Origin: Spinacia oleracea
Taxonomy: Eukaryota > Streptophyta > Magnoliopsida > Caryophyllales > Amaranthaceae
Assembly: GCF_020520425.1 (NCBI RefSeq)
Contig: NC_079491.1
Span: forward strand, 186,001 to 250,000
Direction of reading: 5' to 3'
Length of the DNA stretch: 64,000 nucleotides
Below the pieces are notes generated by a model. That model did not search any database and had not been told where the DNA came from. It saw nothing but the letters and a program-made list of their open reading frames with translations. Position numbers and translations under genes: made by a program. Within the stretch, counting starts at the first letter, position 1. Every line of letters begins with the position of its first letter. Positions 28,045 through 39,452 of the stretch are shown piece after piece.

Positions 28045-28868
28045 CCTCATCTTTTCTTCTTTCCCAGGCTGTTTTCTGGTCCTCGTTCGCTTCCGAGTGT
28101 AGCTCGGTTGAGGAGAGACAACTGAGGAGATATCAGGAGGCTTATGCTCGTGATATCCCTATCTTGGACCAGAAGGCTGGGCAGCTCTTCGCCGAGCTGG
28201 TGGAGGTCAAGCAACTGTACCTTCAGTACAGTCGTGAGGCTAGGGAATCGGCTGAGCAGATCGGGGCCGAAGTTGGGAAGCTTACTTTCCAGGTCGAGGA
28301 GGATGCTGAAAAGATAGCTTCCTTCGACCAGGAGAGGAAAGAAATGGCCGCCAAGTTTGCGAGCGAACTTGAAGAAAAGGACAGTCTTCTCAAGGAGATG
28401 ACTTCTAAATTTGAGGCGGCCGTTAAGTAGAGCCAGGAAGCGGAGGCGAGGCTTCAGCAGTTTGTCAAGCATCGGGAGATTGTTCAGAATCAAGCTGACA
28501 AGGTGCCCGTTCTCCAGCTGAAGATCCGAGAGAAGGATGCGGCCATTCGGAAGTTGGAGCAAGAGCGAGTTGACCTCTATACTGCTGATCAGTGTAGAGA
28601 GCAATACTGGAATGGCATCCTGGGTGCTCGGCGCATGTTTGCGAAGCATATGCCTCATTTCCCTTGGAATGAGAAGGTTCCGCTCTGGATGAGGGCCCAG
28701 GATCACTTGGTGGAGTGCCAGGCCGATCGAGACGAAGCTGAAGCTGAACGCCAAGCTGCTCTAGCAGAGGCTCGGGCCCAGAAGGCGACTTCCGAAGGTG
28801 ACACTACTGCTGGGGGTTCTTCGAAGGATGCTCCCCTGGGGGCTGCTCCTGAGACTCCCAAGAGTTAG
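25433..28868 (+). pseudogene. Antisense six-exon gene of Tat element D (gypsy-type transposon family protein)
   Basis: Exons, all GT..AG: 25433-26507, 26604-26857, 26949-27032, 27107-27190, 27280-27974 and 28058-28868. Start GCGACCATGGCC is a good plant context. The basic Ser-rich N-terminus is followed by a globular domain ('PRGFISVYTHHLENGLRFPL', then 'LTPKSMRHIIGFRWVC') like the plant 'putative gypsy type transposon' (Transposase_28) domain. Then come nuclear-signal-like basic blocks ('KRKGSTLLRPSAHPKKAK'), an acidic region and a long C-terminal coiled coil. Decay: frame changes near 27945 (TGA read as stop, 'MMAQYYLNE' continues in the next frame) and TAG at 28428-28430. The role in the element is unknown. 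The same architecture occurs in C. Confidence 0.77.
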
Positions 28869-29098
28869 GGATTCGGGCAGTCGTCTTCTTCAGAGTCGGT
28901 CGGTTCCAGTTGAGGACTTCCGAACATGTGCTTGCCTTTCCCCCTTTTGCCTCGGCGCTGCGTTGTACTCATTTCCTTTTGTTTTTCTTTAGTACTTCGG
29001 TAGGCCGGTATTGTCTGTTGATGGCTGCCGATTTTAACTGTTTCATTTTGTTTTCAATTTTTGAGGTTTTCAATGTATTTGTACTCCCCCCAAATATT

Positions 29099-29104
29099 GA
29101 ATAA
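29099..29104 (+). terminator. Candidate poly(A) signal of the antisense gene in D
   Basis: AATAAA lies about 230 bp after the antisense stop codon, in a T-rich 3' UTR. No other AATAAA occurs closer to the stop on this strand as far as I could see. Confidence 0.5.
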
Positions 29105-29169
29105 AAAATGAATGTTTGTTACTTGGCTGCTTCTTTTCAATTTTGTACCTTCGCAATTTTAGGTCTTTG

Positions 29170-29490
29170 AATCCGTAGATTTTTCGAGCTCTTCTTTCTG
29201 TAGACTTGCTAAAAACCTTTTGATCTTGCGAGCTCTTTAAATCCGTAGATCTGTTAAGAGACTTTTTAACTTTGCGAGCTCTTCAAATCCGTAGATTTGC
29301 TAAGAGAATCTTTAGTTTTGCGAGTTCTTCAAATCCGTAGATCTGCTAAGAGACTCTTTAATTTTGCGAGTTCTTCAAATCCGTAGATCTGCTAAGAGAC
29401 TCTTTAATTTTGCGAGTTCTTCAAATCCGTAGATCTGCTAAGAGACTCTTTAGTTTCCAGACTCTTCAAATCCGTCGATCTGCTCAGAGG
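29170..29490. repeat. 46-bp minisatellite in the pol-antisense gene spacer of D
   Basis: About seven copies of a unit containing AAATCCGTAGATCTGCTAAG. The best three copies are spaced exactly 46 bp (ATCTGCTAAG at 29341, 29387 and 29433) and outer copies are more diverged. It lies between the 3' ends of the converging antisense gene and pol. Tandem repeats in this part of Tat/Ogre elements are known and can seed satellites. Confidence 0.9.
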
Positions 29491-29874
29491 TCTGGATTGT
29501 TCTTCCGATCTCTTGTGGTTCGGAAACCTGGGCAAGAGATCGCTAGTCTGCCTCTTAGTTATGCCTTTGGCGATCCGTGGATCTGAGCCGGAGTTTTATA
29601 ACTTGATTCGAGCGACTGTTTGTGGCGAACAAGTTTTATTTGGTTATCGCGAATCCGAGGATTCTGGACGATTCCCTGAAGTGTATGACTTGGTCATTTC
29701 TTGCATTTTATCAAGGAATGGGCAAAATCAACCTGTTTTTAGTCTCGGATTGATCAGATCCGAGGCTGCATATATATAAGGGGACAATAAATATAGAGAT
29801 AAGTTTAATGAAACACATGGTGCCAATGGCTTTCCTCTTCTCATTAAACAACTTACTTGGTTTACAGACAGAGA
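29491..29874. other. Spacer between the minisatellite and the integrase end in D
   Basis: No supported gene. The open frame at 29513-29779 has no recognisable motif and is probably chance. Confidence 0.5.
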
Positions 29875-30551
29875 TCATACAAAATATTTCTTGAGAACAT
29901 CGGTATTCCAATGGTTCTTCAAAATTGTTCCATCTAACTGTTTCAGCATAAACGTGCCTGGCCTTTTTTCGGAATGGATGATGTATGGTCCTTCCCAAGT
30001 GGCTGAGAGTTTGCCATGGATCCGTCCTTTCTGAACCGAGGCGGCGTTTCTGAGCACTAGATCACCGACTTTTAGGGGTCTGGCGTTGACTCTTCGGTTG
30101 TAATGCTTGTTGACCCTTTGCAAATAGGCTGCGTTGAGTGTCCTTGCATCGTTCCGAGCTTCGTCCAGTAGATCGAGAGTTTCGGACAGAAGTTGGTTGT
30201 TGCTTTCTCCTTGGAGCCCATCATACCTGTTGTATGCCTGGATCCTCAGGATTTCTGTTCCGATTTCCACAGGGATGACAGCTTCGGATCCGTATACAAG
30301 GTGGAACGGTGTTTGCCCGGTAGCTTCTTTCTCGGTGGTCCGAAGGGACCATAGCGTTCCGGGTAGCTCTTCTAACCACTTGTTTTTGTCATCCTCGACT
30401 CTTTTCTTGAGTGCATTGAGGATGAGTTTGTTAGCAGCTTCGGCTTGCCCGTTGCTTTGTGGGTGGCAAACTGCCGAGTAAGCTAGGTGTATGCCGAACT
30501 GTTTGCACCATTTTTGCAACGGGATGTTGTCGAACTGTTTCTCGTGGTCGA
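29875..30551 (-). CDS. C-terminal part of integrase, element D
   Basis: Starts inside the integrase core immediately after the second catalytic Asp region. Reads '(K)QFDNIPLQKWCKQFGIH', then 'HPQSNGQAEAANK' with the third catalytic acid, 'TPFHLVYGSEAVIPVEI', and the C-terminal 'GDLVLRNAASVQKGRIHGKL' domain, ending TAA at 29875-29877. The upstream part is at 42473-44588, separated by element E. The piece itself has no stop. It cannot be expressed as a whole integrase in this configuration. Confidence 0.9.
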
Positions 30552-33289
30552 TGTAATCCCCCGTAATTTTATACATTTTAGTTATATATTTTAACGAATA
30601 TTTAATATATTTAATATATAATTAAACATAAATTACGGATTTTAGAAACGAATATGTAATTGAAATGTAATTATTTTATTTCATTTGGAATACTTTTAAT
30701 GATTTACGAAATCAAAATGTATTTTCGAATTTTACGTTAACACGAATTCGATTTTGGATTCGAATCCTAAATACTAAATTCCTAAGTCTAGCCCAATTGA
30801 ATAAAGCCCAATAATATAAACCCATAACCCCACACTTCTACTCCATGTAAAACACAAAACACAAAACACCAAACCCTTCTCCTCTCTACTCTTCACGTGG
30901 AAAACCAAAAAAAGGAAAAAAAAAAAGGAAGAAAAACCCTCCTGCTTCACGTACAACCTCCCAGCCGTTGCACTCTCTCTCCTCGCCGCGGCCCTCCTCC
31001 TCACGACTGAGCCCTCGACGCCGGTGAGTCCCTTCTCCCTCTCATTCGATCTCTCCTTCTCCTTCCTCTTTGTATTTCCTTATTTCGTTCTTGCTCATGG
31101 CTTGACTCCGTTCTGATTCGCGCAGCCACCGCAAAGCACCACCGTGTGCCGCCGTCCACCACCTAGCGCAGTCACCCACGAACCTCGACCACCGCCTTGC
31201 ACGGTAGCCTTCTCTTTCCTCCTCCCTTTTCTTTTGATTTTTCGTTCTTCGTTCATTGCTTGCTCTTCGATTTCGTGGCTGACCACCACCATATTCGCGC
31301 AGCAACCACCGCACGCAACCACCGTGCTCCTCCCTCGCCGCAAGCCGCCACCGTCTACCGGCCAGCCTCCTCTCCCCTCTCTAATTCTTGGTTATTTCTT
31401 AAACCCTAAGTAAACTAAATATTTTGATTTTATTTTTGTTTATTTAATTCATGATTTGATTTAATAAATTTATGATTTTTATGAGTTAATTGGATTTTCA
31501 GATTTATGTAGTATGCTCAAATAATATATTTAATTTTCAGATTATGCAATTTGATTGAAATAATGGTTTTAATTATTAAAGTATGAATTTTAATGGTTTT
31601 AATAGTTTCGAGATCATGGTAGGATGATTATAAATTATTAAAGTTATTGTTTTTATGATTCCAAAGCTTAGGGAGTAGTGTGAAATTAGTTATGTTGCTG
31701 AAAATTTAAAGTACGATGCTTGCAAAAGTTTTCAACGAATTTCAATCACTAATTCAATAATCATGATTCTAGGAAATCAAATGTTTAAGTTTTGATAGTG
31801 GGGAAAGTTCTAAATATGTTTAGGATACATTTAGAATGCTTTATTATGGTTGCCAATGATTAGAGGTTGATTGAGATTACTTGTTGGTTGTTTTAGGCGG
31901 AGAATTCTCTTTAGGCGACTTTTGAAAGTGTTAAAGTGGCCTATCAGTTTGTTTACACAAGGTACGTACATACCTGTGTGCTTGGAATGTGTGCTAATTG
32001 TTGAAACCATGTTGAATTGTTGATGAACTTGGTTATGTTAATGTTGTTGATGAACTTAGTCAGGTTGAAATTGCATGTTTGATACTGTTGGATGAACATA
32101 TTAAACCTTTATTGCATTTTGAGGACTATAACATGTTAGTATGGAAGATTGATGCAACATGTCTGATTGGGAACATTAGATTATTTAGTATATAATTCAG
32201 ATCAGTTAATTGTTGTTCCCTTTTTAGCTTTTCACTACTTTATGAGGGCGGATGACCTTATTTAGTAAGTTGAAACCTTATACCCATATTCAGGGGTTGA
32301 TCAGTATTAAAGAAAAGATTGGAGTTAATTGGAATGAGTCTTGTTTGATGCCTTTGTGATCACTTACTCAATTCCAAGATAAAAACAGTTATAAATAAAT
32401 GTGAGTTGTATGCCTCATGTGATTGTTGAGTCATAACAGGGTGTTAATTTGTAAATCATGTAAAGTGAAACTGAGTAGCAATAGCTTTAGACTGTGCACG
32501 TCTAAATTGACGGACAAACAGGAGTTGGGGTTCATGGTGGTAGCCCATGGCCTTTCATTCGGACCGGATTGATCACCGTGTCCTATTTTCAGTCAAACGT
32601 TCCTCGATATCGCAGGTCACTGAGGTTACGGAGTCGCGCCCGTACCTCGCCTAGCTAGAAAACTCGGTCCATTGCCTATTTCAATTAAAATAATATTATT
32701 GTTATAAAAGTCTAGTCCAGTCTAGCCTAGTCTAGTCAAGTATAATCGTCAAATTATTATGTTTTGTCTGTCCTTACTTATATTTATTAGTATCATGTTA
32801 GGGTTGTGGGTTTGATAGTATCATGCTAGGATTGTTGTTGTTTTAGTATGTAGTACTCAGCTTTGCTGATTACGTGCTTTGTTTGTGTGTGTTGATCATG
32901 GCTATGCCTTATTGATCCTGTGATGACCCATCTTTGGTGAGCAGTCTCTAAGGGTCAATAAGCGTTGCCCATCTACAGGTTTGAAGATGATGCATCATTG
33001 GGATCGGGATTAGAGAGCTTGTATTTCTATTCGTTTAATTAAGTGATTCAATTTGTTAACTTGGATTTGAAATTTGTCGTACTATTCGTATTTCCTTAAT
33101 TCAGTTAATTGGTTTGGACCTAATATGTAATAGATTATTTATGAACCTAAAAGTTAGTTTTATGTTTTCCGCTGCAAAATTCTGAATAAGCCGTAACGTT
33201 TTCACACGGGCGATAATACTTTGATAATTCCCTACAGTTATATTTAAAAAGAGGTTATTTTAGAAAATGGGGATTGTTGGGGTGTTACA
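30552..33289 (+). repeat. 5' LTR of element E
   Basis: 2738 bp. A GC-rich island at about 30955-31380 has a strong splice-donor-like GCCG|GTGAGTCC at 31023 and acceptor-like GCGCAG|CC sites (about 31126 and 31303). The small open frames here (30774-31413, both strands) repeat in the 3' LTR and are part of the LTR. After the LTR the primer-binding position reads TGGTATTTTTGAGC, where element F has TGGTATCAGAGC. Confidence 0.93.
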
Positions 33290-33528
33290 AAGTGGTATTT
33301 TTGAGCTAAAGGTTTTACTGACATTTCGTGTCTACCTTTTATATCTTAGGCGCCTAACCAACTAATTAGTTACGTAAAAGTAATTTCATACTAGTGAATA
33401 AATTTAAAGTTATTAGCTAGAAATGTTTGAATTTATTTTAATATTGACTCTTGAATCGTGCTTTGAAATACGTTTTTGGTTATGCGAATTAATGTATTTC
33501 GATTCTTTTGAAATTCAAATTAATATTT

Positions 33529-33571
<43 letters not shown>

Positions 33572-33595
33572 ACTGCTGCTGCTGCTACAGTACCG

Positions 33596-33643
<48 letters not shown>

Positions 33644-33966
33644 AATTATTTATCGTTTAATAATTATTCTTTTAATCAATCAAATTCTTATAAATCATTC
33701 GTGTTTTATTCTTTTATGCTTCAATGTTTGATATGCTATGATTATTTTGAGAGTTGGGTAGTATAGGAAAGGGCATATAGAATAGAAGCATTGTGTCTGC
33801 ATTATGTCAACATGATTGTAATTTCTCTACCTGCTAACTGTCGTGTCTTTCCTATGCTTGACATTAATACATATTCTTACTTGTTGTGTATTGTGGGATC
33901 ATACGGTAAGCGAGAGTACTAATTACTAACATAGAAACTATGTTTAATTGTTATAGATCACTAATC
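33290..33966 (+). other. Leader of element E with homopolymer and AT tracts
   Basis: Contains an A run of about 38 (33529-33568), a short TGC repeat and an AT array (about 33605-33638). No gene. ATTGTTATAG at 33946-33955 is an acceptor-like sequence just before the 5' ORF. Confidence 0.75.
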
Positions 33967-34506
33967 ATGTCTGGCATACAAGGAAATAGAATAGGAAGCA
34001 ATTCTAACCCTATTGTTCTAAGCGACGATGAAAATGAAATGGATTACGAGTCTGACATTAACAGTTACACCAGCCATGAACTTGTTCTGCGTCGAGTTTT
34101 AAGAGCAGGAGAACCGGATAGTGATGATGAAGCCCTTCGTGAATTTGATCGTGCTAGAGGGCAAACTAGGGTCGATATTTATCAAGCTGTTTTGAGACCT
34201 GAAAGGGATTCGGAGCCTGAGTTTGAGCATGAATTTGGGTTTGAGTTCGAACAAGAATTTGAGTTTGAGTTCGAACATGAATTGGAGGTTGAACCTGAGT
34301 TTGAGTTTGAGCCCGAACATGAACCTGAGCCTGAGCCTGAGCCAGAGGAAGCTAATCATCAACTTCAAGGTCTACGAAGATCCTCTAGGCCAAGAAAAGA
34401 AGCTTATTATTTTGATATGGATGACGATGATGAACTTAAATATGAGTTATTCACCCTAGAAGGTTATAGCGAATCAAAGGACAAGTCTGATGATGTTTCC
34501 CTTTAG
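33967..34506 (+). CDS. Acidic pre-gag protein of element E (179 aa), function unknown
   Basis: The start 'MSGIQGNRIGSNSNPIVLSD' was chosen because an acceptor-like ATTGTTATAG lies 11 bp before it; an in-frame ATG at 33940 is upstream of that site. The protein is strongly acidic and has a Glu/Phe then Glu/Pro repeat at about residues 86-127 (alternating EFEFE, EPEPE). After the repeat come a short basic motif ('LRRSSRPRKEAYYF') and an acidic end. There is no signal peptide and no known catalytic motif. 'RRSSRPRK' resembles the basic motif found before gypsy and copia integrase ends, but this is weak. It lies 400 bp upstream of gag. Element F has a different acidic ORF at this place. Confidence 0.65.
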   Translation: MSGIQGNRIGSNSNPIVLSDDENEMDYESDINSYTSHELVLRRVLRAGEPDSDDEALREFDRARGQTRVDIYQAVLRPERDSEPEFEHEFGFEFEQEFEFEFEHELEVEPEFEFEPEHEPEPEPEPEEANHQLQGLRRSSRPRKEAYYFDMDDDDELKYELFTLEGYSESKDKSDDVSL

Positions 34507-34906
34507 CTTTGCTTACATATTTAGTTGTGTGTGAGAAAAATGTTGGACAATCCGCCCAACCATAGTTTATGTTTATATCGTAGAACCTTTTTACCTTATT
34601 TTGAGAACAGGTGTGTGTTAATATTTAGGATTGTTATTGACATTCTTCTGAGGAATAAAAGTTAGATTATTGACTATCTAAAGGATCAGAGTTTTACAGG
34701 CACGCAAGGGGAATGTTTTCTTCTTTTATTCTAACTTATTATTCGTGATGATTGAAGTTATTCCTTGTCTCTCAGTTGAATGTTTTACATGATTGTTCAT
34801 TTCGTGTGCATTTTGAATGTTAATGTGATATTGCATTGCTAGAGGATAATGTAAGTAAAGTTTTGAACCTGAATTAGAGCATATAAATTTCAGGTCGCGC
34901 TCTAGG

Positions 34907-37900
34907 ATGGCCAATAATAGTGACCTAGCTGCTGCTATTCGCCTCTTGGCGGAAAAACTAACCCAGGAAAGAACTGAGCGTCCCGATTCTGCAGGGGACA
35001 TGTTTGAAAGGCTTGCGAAAGTTAAACCACCATACTTTAAGGGGCAGGCAGACCCCACCTTCCTTGAAAACTGGATCAGGGAATTTGAGAAACTATTTGG
35101 GGCGGTAAACTGTCCTGAGCATATGAAAGTAGGCCAAGCTGTCCTCTACCTGAAAGATGAGGCCGACCTTTGGTGGAGGGAAAATGGGACTAGACTAAGC
35201 GCTGCTGAGGGATTCAATTGGGATTCTTTTATTGTTGCTTTGAGGGGGAAGTTTTATCCTCCTTTTATGAGGAAGCAGAAAGCCCAGGAATTTATCAACC
35301 TTAGGATGGGGAATATGACCATTGCTGAATACTACAGTAAGTTTATAGCCTTCTCGAGGTTTGCACCTGAGGTGGTAGCTACTGAGGAACTAAAGGCTCA
35401 GAGGTTTGAGCAAGGGTTAACCGATGAGATCCAACTGGGATTAGGCGGGGAAACCTTTACGTCCTTAGACATTGTTTATGGGAGAGCTGCTTATATCTAT
35501 GGCCTTCAGACTAGGAGAGACAAAAAGAATATTGTTGTTGGGGATAAAAGGAAAGAGTTTAATGCTGGGGGAAGTCAGGGGAACTTCAAAAGGAATAGAA
35601 ATGGAAATGGGAATGGTAATGGTAATGGTAATGGTAATGGTAATGGTAATTTCCAGGGAAGAAACAACCAGGGGAATAACTATAACAACAAAAACCAGCC
35701 TAACAGAGTGCATCACTGTAAGATGTGCAACAACAATCACCCTGGGAAGGACTGTAAGGGGGAATTGGTAACTTGCAACTACTGTCGTAAGAAGGGGCAT
35801 AGAGAGTATGAGTGCTTTACAAAGCAGAAGAGAGAGCAGAATGGTAGCGGGAGTAGTAACCAAGGGAAACCAGGGTTTAACCATTCGGGGAACCAAGGTT
35901 CGAAGCCTGCTGGGGCACCAAACAACCAGGGAAACCAAAACAAACCTGCCAATGGAAACAACAATAACATCAAGGCTCCCGGAAAGCTGTTCGTAATGAG
36001 TAGAAATGAAGCTGAACGTTCTGCAGACGTAGTTTCGGGTACTTTCTCTGTTCACTCCTTACCTGTTAAAACGTTGTTTGATTCAGGGGCAACTTATTCT
36101 TTTATTTCGTCCTCTATTGTTAAAAGTTTGAAGTTAGTAGATTTTGAGGCAATTGATTTACCTGTTAGTATGCCTACTGGTGCAACCATAAGGTGTACGA
36201 AATTATTTAAGAACTTGCCTTTGAAGATAAAAGATTGCACTTTTCCATCTAATTTGATAGAATTTAGTTTGGGGGAACTAGATGTGATTCTGGGGATGGA
36301 TTGGCTAAGCTTATACAAGGCCAGGATAGATTGTGAGATTCAGAAAGTAAGCCTAAAGAACCCTACTGGGAAGTCAATATCATATCGACGTTTTGGGAAG
36401 TCTAGGAACTTTGGGGTGATCTCCGCATTACAAGTGAGGAAACTGGTCAATAAAGGGTGTGAACTATTTTTCTGTAGTGTCCAAGATGTGAGTAAGAAAG
36501 TTGGGGTAAAGATAGAGGATGTCACAGTCGTAAGAGAATTTGTAGATGTATTTCCGGATGAGATTCCGGGTATGCCACCGGCTAGAACCCTTGAATTTAC
36601 CATAGAGTTAAATCCCGGAACTGCACCTATATCCAAAGCACCTTATAGGATGGCACCCCCAGAAATGAGTGAGTTAAAGACACAATTGCAGGATTTGTTC
36701 GACAAGGGGTACATTAGGCCTAGTGCATCACAGTGGGGAGCCCCAGTATTGTTTGTCAAAAAGAAAGATGGGAGTATGCGGCTATGTATTGATTATAGAG
36801 AGTTGAACAACGTAACAATCAAAAACAAATATCCTTTGCCTAGGATAGATGACCTGTTTGACCAGTTGAACGGGGCAAGTGTATTCTCAAAGATTGATTT
36901 GCGTTCGGGATATCACCAATTGAGGGTAGCTGAAAAAGACATTCCTAAGACTGCATTTAGGACTCGTTATGGTCATTATGAGTTTACAGTAATGCCTTTT
37001 GGGTTAACCAATGCACCCGCCATCTTTATGGATCTGATGAATAGGATTTTCCATGAGTTCCTAGATAAGTTTGTGGTGGTATTCATTGATGATATTCTGA
37101 TCTATTCGAGGAATGAAAAGGAACATGACGAACATTTGAGGGTTATCTTGGAGACGCTTAGGAAGAACCAGTTGTATGCAAAGTTCTCTAAGTGCGAGTT
37201 CCGTCTGGAAAAGGTAGCATTTTTGGGGCATTATGTGTCAAAGGAAGGAGTCTCTGTGGATCCTGCCAAGATTCAAGCTGTGAGTGAGTGGCCTACCCCG
37301 AAGAATGTGTCTGATATTCGGAGTTTCTTAGGTCTAGCTGGGTATTATAGGAGATTTGTGAGAGATTTCTCAAAAATAGCAAGACCCATGACCAACTTGA
37401 TGAAGAAAGAATCAAAATTTGAGTGGAGCGAAAAATGTGAGGAAGCCTTCCAAATTCTCAAAGAACGTTTAACCTCAGCACCTGTTTTAACCTTGCCTGA
37501 TGGGAATGAAGGGTTTGAGGTATATAATGATGCGTCGAAGAATGGGTTGGGGTGTGTATTACAGCAAAATGGGAAGGTGATTGCGTATGCGTCGCGTCAA
37601 TTAAAACCATATGAGGCTAATTACCCTACCCACGATCTAGAGCTAGCTGCGATTGTTTTCGCTTTGAAAATTTGGAGACATTACCTCTATGGGGCAACAT
37701 GTAAGATCTTCACAGACCACAAAAGCCTAAAATACATTTTCACCCAGAAAGATCTCAACATGAGACAAAGAAGTTGGTTAGAGTTGATCAAAGACTATGA
37801 TTTGAACATCCAGTACCATGAGGGGAAAGAAAACGTAGTTGCCGATGCATTGAGTAGAAAATCTAGCCATAGTATGAATGTCTTGGTAGTGCCTGAAGAG

Positions 37901-37980
37901 TTGTGTCGAGACATGCAGAGACTTAGCCTGGAAATAGTAAACCCTGGGAAACCAAAGCAAAACTGGGTGCATTATCATTG
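34907..37980 (+). CDS. gag-protease-RT-RNase H of Tekay element E
   Basis: Starts ATGGCCAATAATAGTGAC, 13 bp after an acceptor-like AAATTTCAG|GTCGCG. Gag (about residues 1-300) ends with an Asn/Gly-rich linker and two zinc knuckles ('[13 protein letters not shown]' and '[14 protein letters not shown]', about residues 270-304). Protease follows ('[10 protein letters not shown]', about 390), then RT ('[20 protein letters not shown]', catalytic 'FIDDILIYS' near 725) and RNase H ('[15 protein letters not shown]' near 873, then '[19 protein letters not shown]', 'FTDHKSLKY' and 'VADALSRK'). This frame runs to 38035, but family sequence leaves it at about 37945-37980 through a one-base shift. The core up to RNase H looks intact. 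Confidence 0.93.
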
Positions 37981-39452
37981 GGGTTGTCTATATTCGAGGA
38001 GATTAGAGAAAGTCAAGCTGGGGATGAGTGCCTAGAGAAAATCAAAGAAAAGATGGGTCAAGGGAAAGAAGTAGATTTCAAGATTCATGAAGATGGTAGT
38101 TTGAGGTTCAAAGGGAGATGGTGCGTACCACAAAAGTGTGAAGAACTCAAGAGACGTCTTATGGACGAGGGGCATAATACTCCATATTCTGTGCACCCTG
38201 GGGGTGACAAGTTGTACAAAGACCTGAAACAAATCTATTGGTGGCCTAATATGAAACGGGAAGTTGCTGAGTTTGTGTCTAGATGCCTAACCTGTCAGAA
38301 AGTCAAAATAGACCACAAAAGACCATGGGGAAAGTTCAACCTTTAGAAGTGCCTGGATGGAAGTGGGATTCCATTTCTATGGATTTTGTTACTGCCTTGC
38401 CTAGATCAAAGAACGGAAATGATACCATTTGGGTGATTGTGGATCGTCTAACAAAATCAGCCGTGTTCATTCCGATTAAAGAGACTTGGAAAAAGAAACA
38501 GCTTGCAAGGACATACATTAAGCATGTAGTGAGGTTGCATGGGGTCCCAACCGATATCATCTCAGACCGTGACTCAAGATTCCTCTCGAAATTTTGGCAA
38601 AAGGTCCAGTTGAACCTTGGGACAACTTTGAAAATGAGCACTGCTTTCCACCCTGCAACCGATGGTCAGACTGAGAGAACTAACCAGACTATGGAAGATA
38701 TGTTGAGGGCTTGTGCGATCGACTTTAAGGGTAGTTGGGAAGACCATCTAGACTTGATCGAATTTTCATACAACAATAGCTACCATGCAAGCATTAAGAT
38801 GGCACCTTTTGAGGCACTATATGGGAGAAAATGTAGAAGTCCCACCTGCTGGAATGATTTCAGTGAAAATATAGTCTTGGGAACGGAATTCATTGAGGAG
38901 ACTGTAAGGAATGTGAAAATAATTCAGGCTAGAATTCAAGCTGCCCAGGATAGGCAAAAGAGTTATGCTGATTTGAAAAGAAGAGATGATGAATTTGCAG
39001 TAGGTGATAAAGTGTTCTTGAAAGTATCACCAACCAAGGGTGTGATGAGATTTGGGAAGAAGGGCAAGCTAAGTGCCAAGTATGTAGGCCCATATGAGAT
39101 TCTGCAACGAATAGGGAAAGTAGCATACAAGTTAGCCTTGCCAATGGAGTTCGAAAAGATGCACGACGTGTTTCACATTTCCCAACTAAAGCGCTATATC
39201 CCTGATGAGCGTCATATCTTAGAGCCTGAGAGAATTCAGATTGATAGTAGCCTCACATACGAAGAAAGGCCTGTGAAAATCCTTGATAGAAAAGTGCGTA
39301 GTACACGCAATAAGGACGTCAGCATAGTGAAAGTGCTTTGGTCGAACCACGAGTACGAAGAGGCAACGTGGGAAGCCGAAGATGACATGAAGATCAAGTA
39401 TCCAGAGTTATTTTCTGAGGTGAGTTACGAGGGCGTAACTCGTTTTCTTTAA
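37981..39452 (+). pseudogene. Integrase and chromodomain of element E, two frameshifts
   Basis: The N-terminal HHCC zinc region ('HNTPYSVHPGGDKL...CLTCQKVK') is in one frame to about 38320. A missing base at 'AAAAGACCATGGGG' shifts the rest. The core then has the acidic triad in 'SMDFVTALPRS', 'ISDRDSRFLSKFW' and 'DGQTERTNQTMEDML'. The C-terminus carries 'MHDVFHISQLKRYIPD', followed by a chromodomain ('ILDRKVRSTRNKDVSIVKVL', 'HEYEEATWE'). The chromodomain assigns the element to the chromoviruses and is thought to guide integration to particular chromatin. TAA at 39450-39452 overlaps the 3' hairpin module. Confidence 0.92.

Noticed and set aside
29513-29779. 88-aa frame after the minisatellite
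   Set aside because: No motif, unlike the coding parts of D, and located in the 3' spacer between convergent genes.
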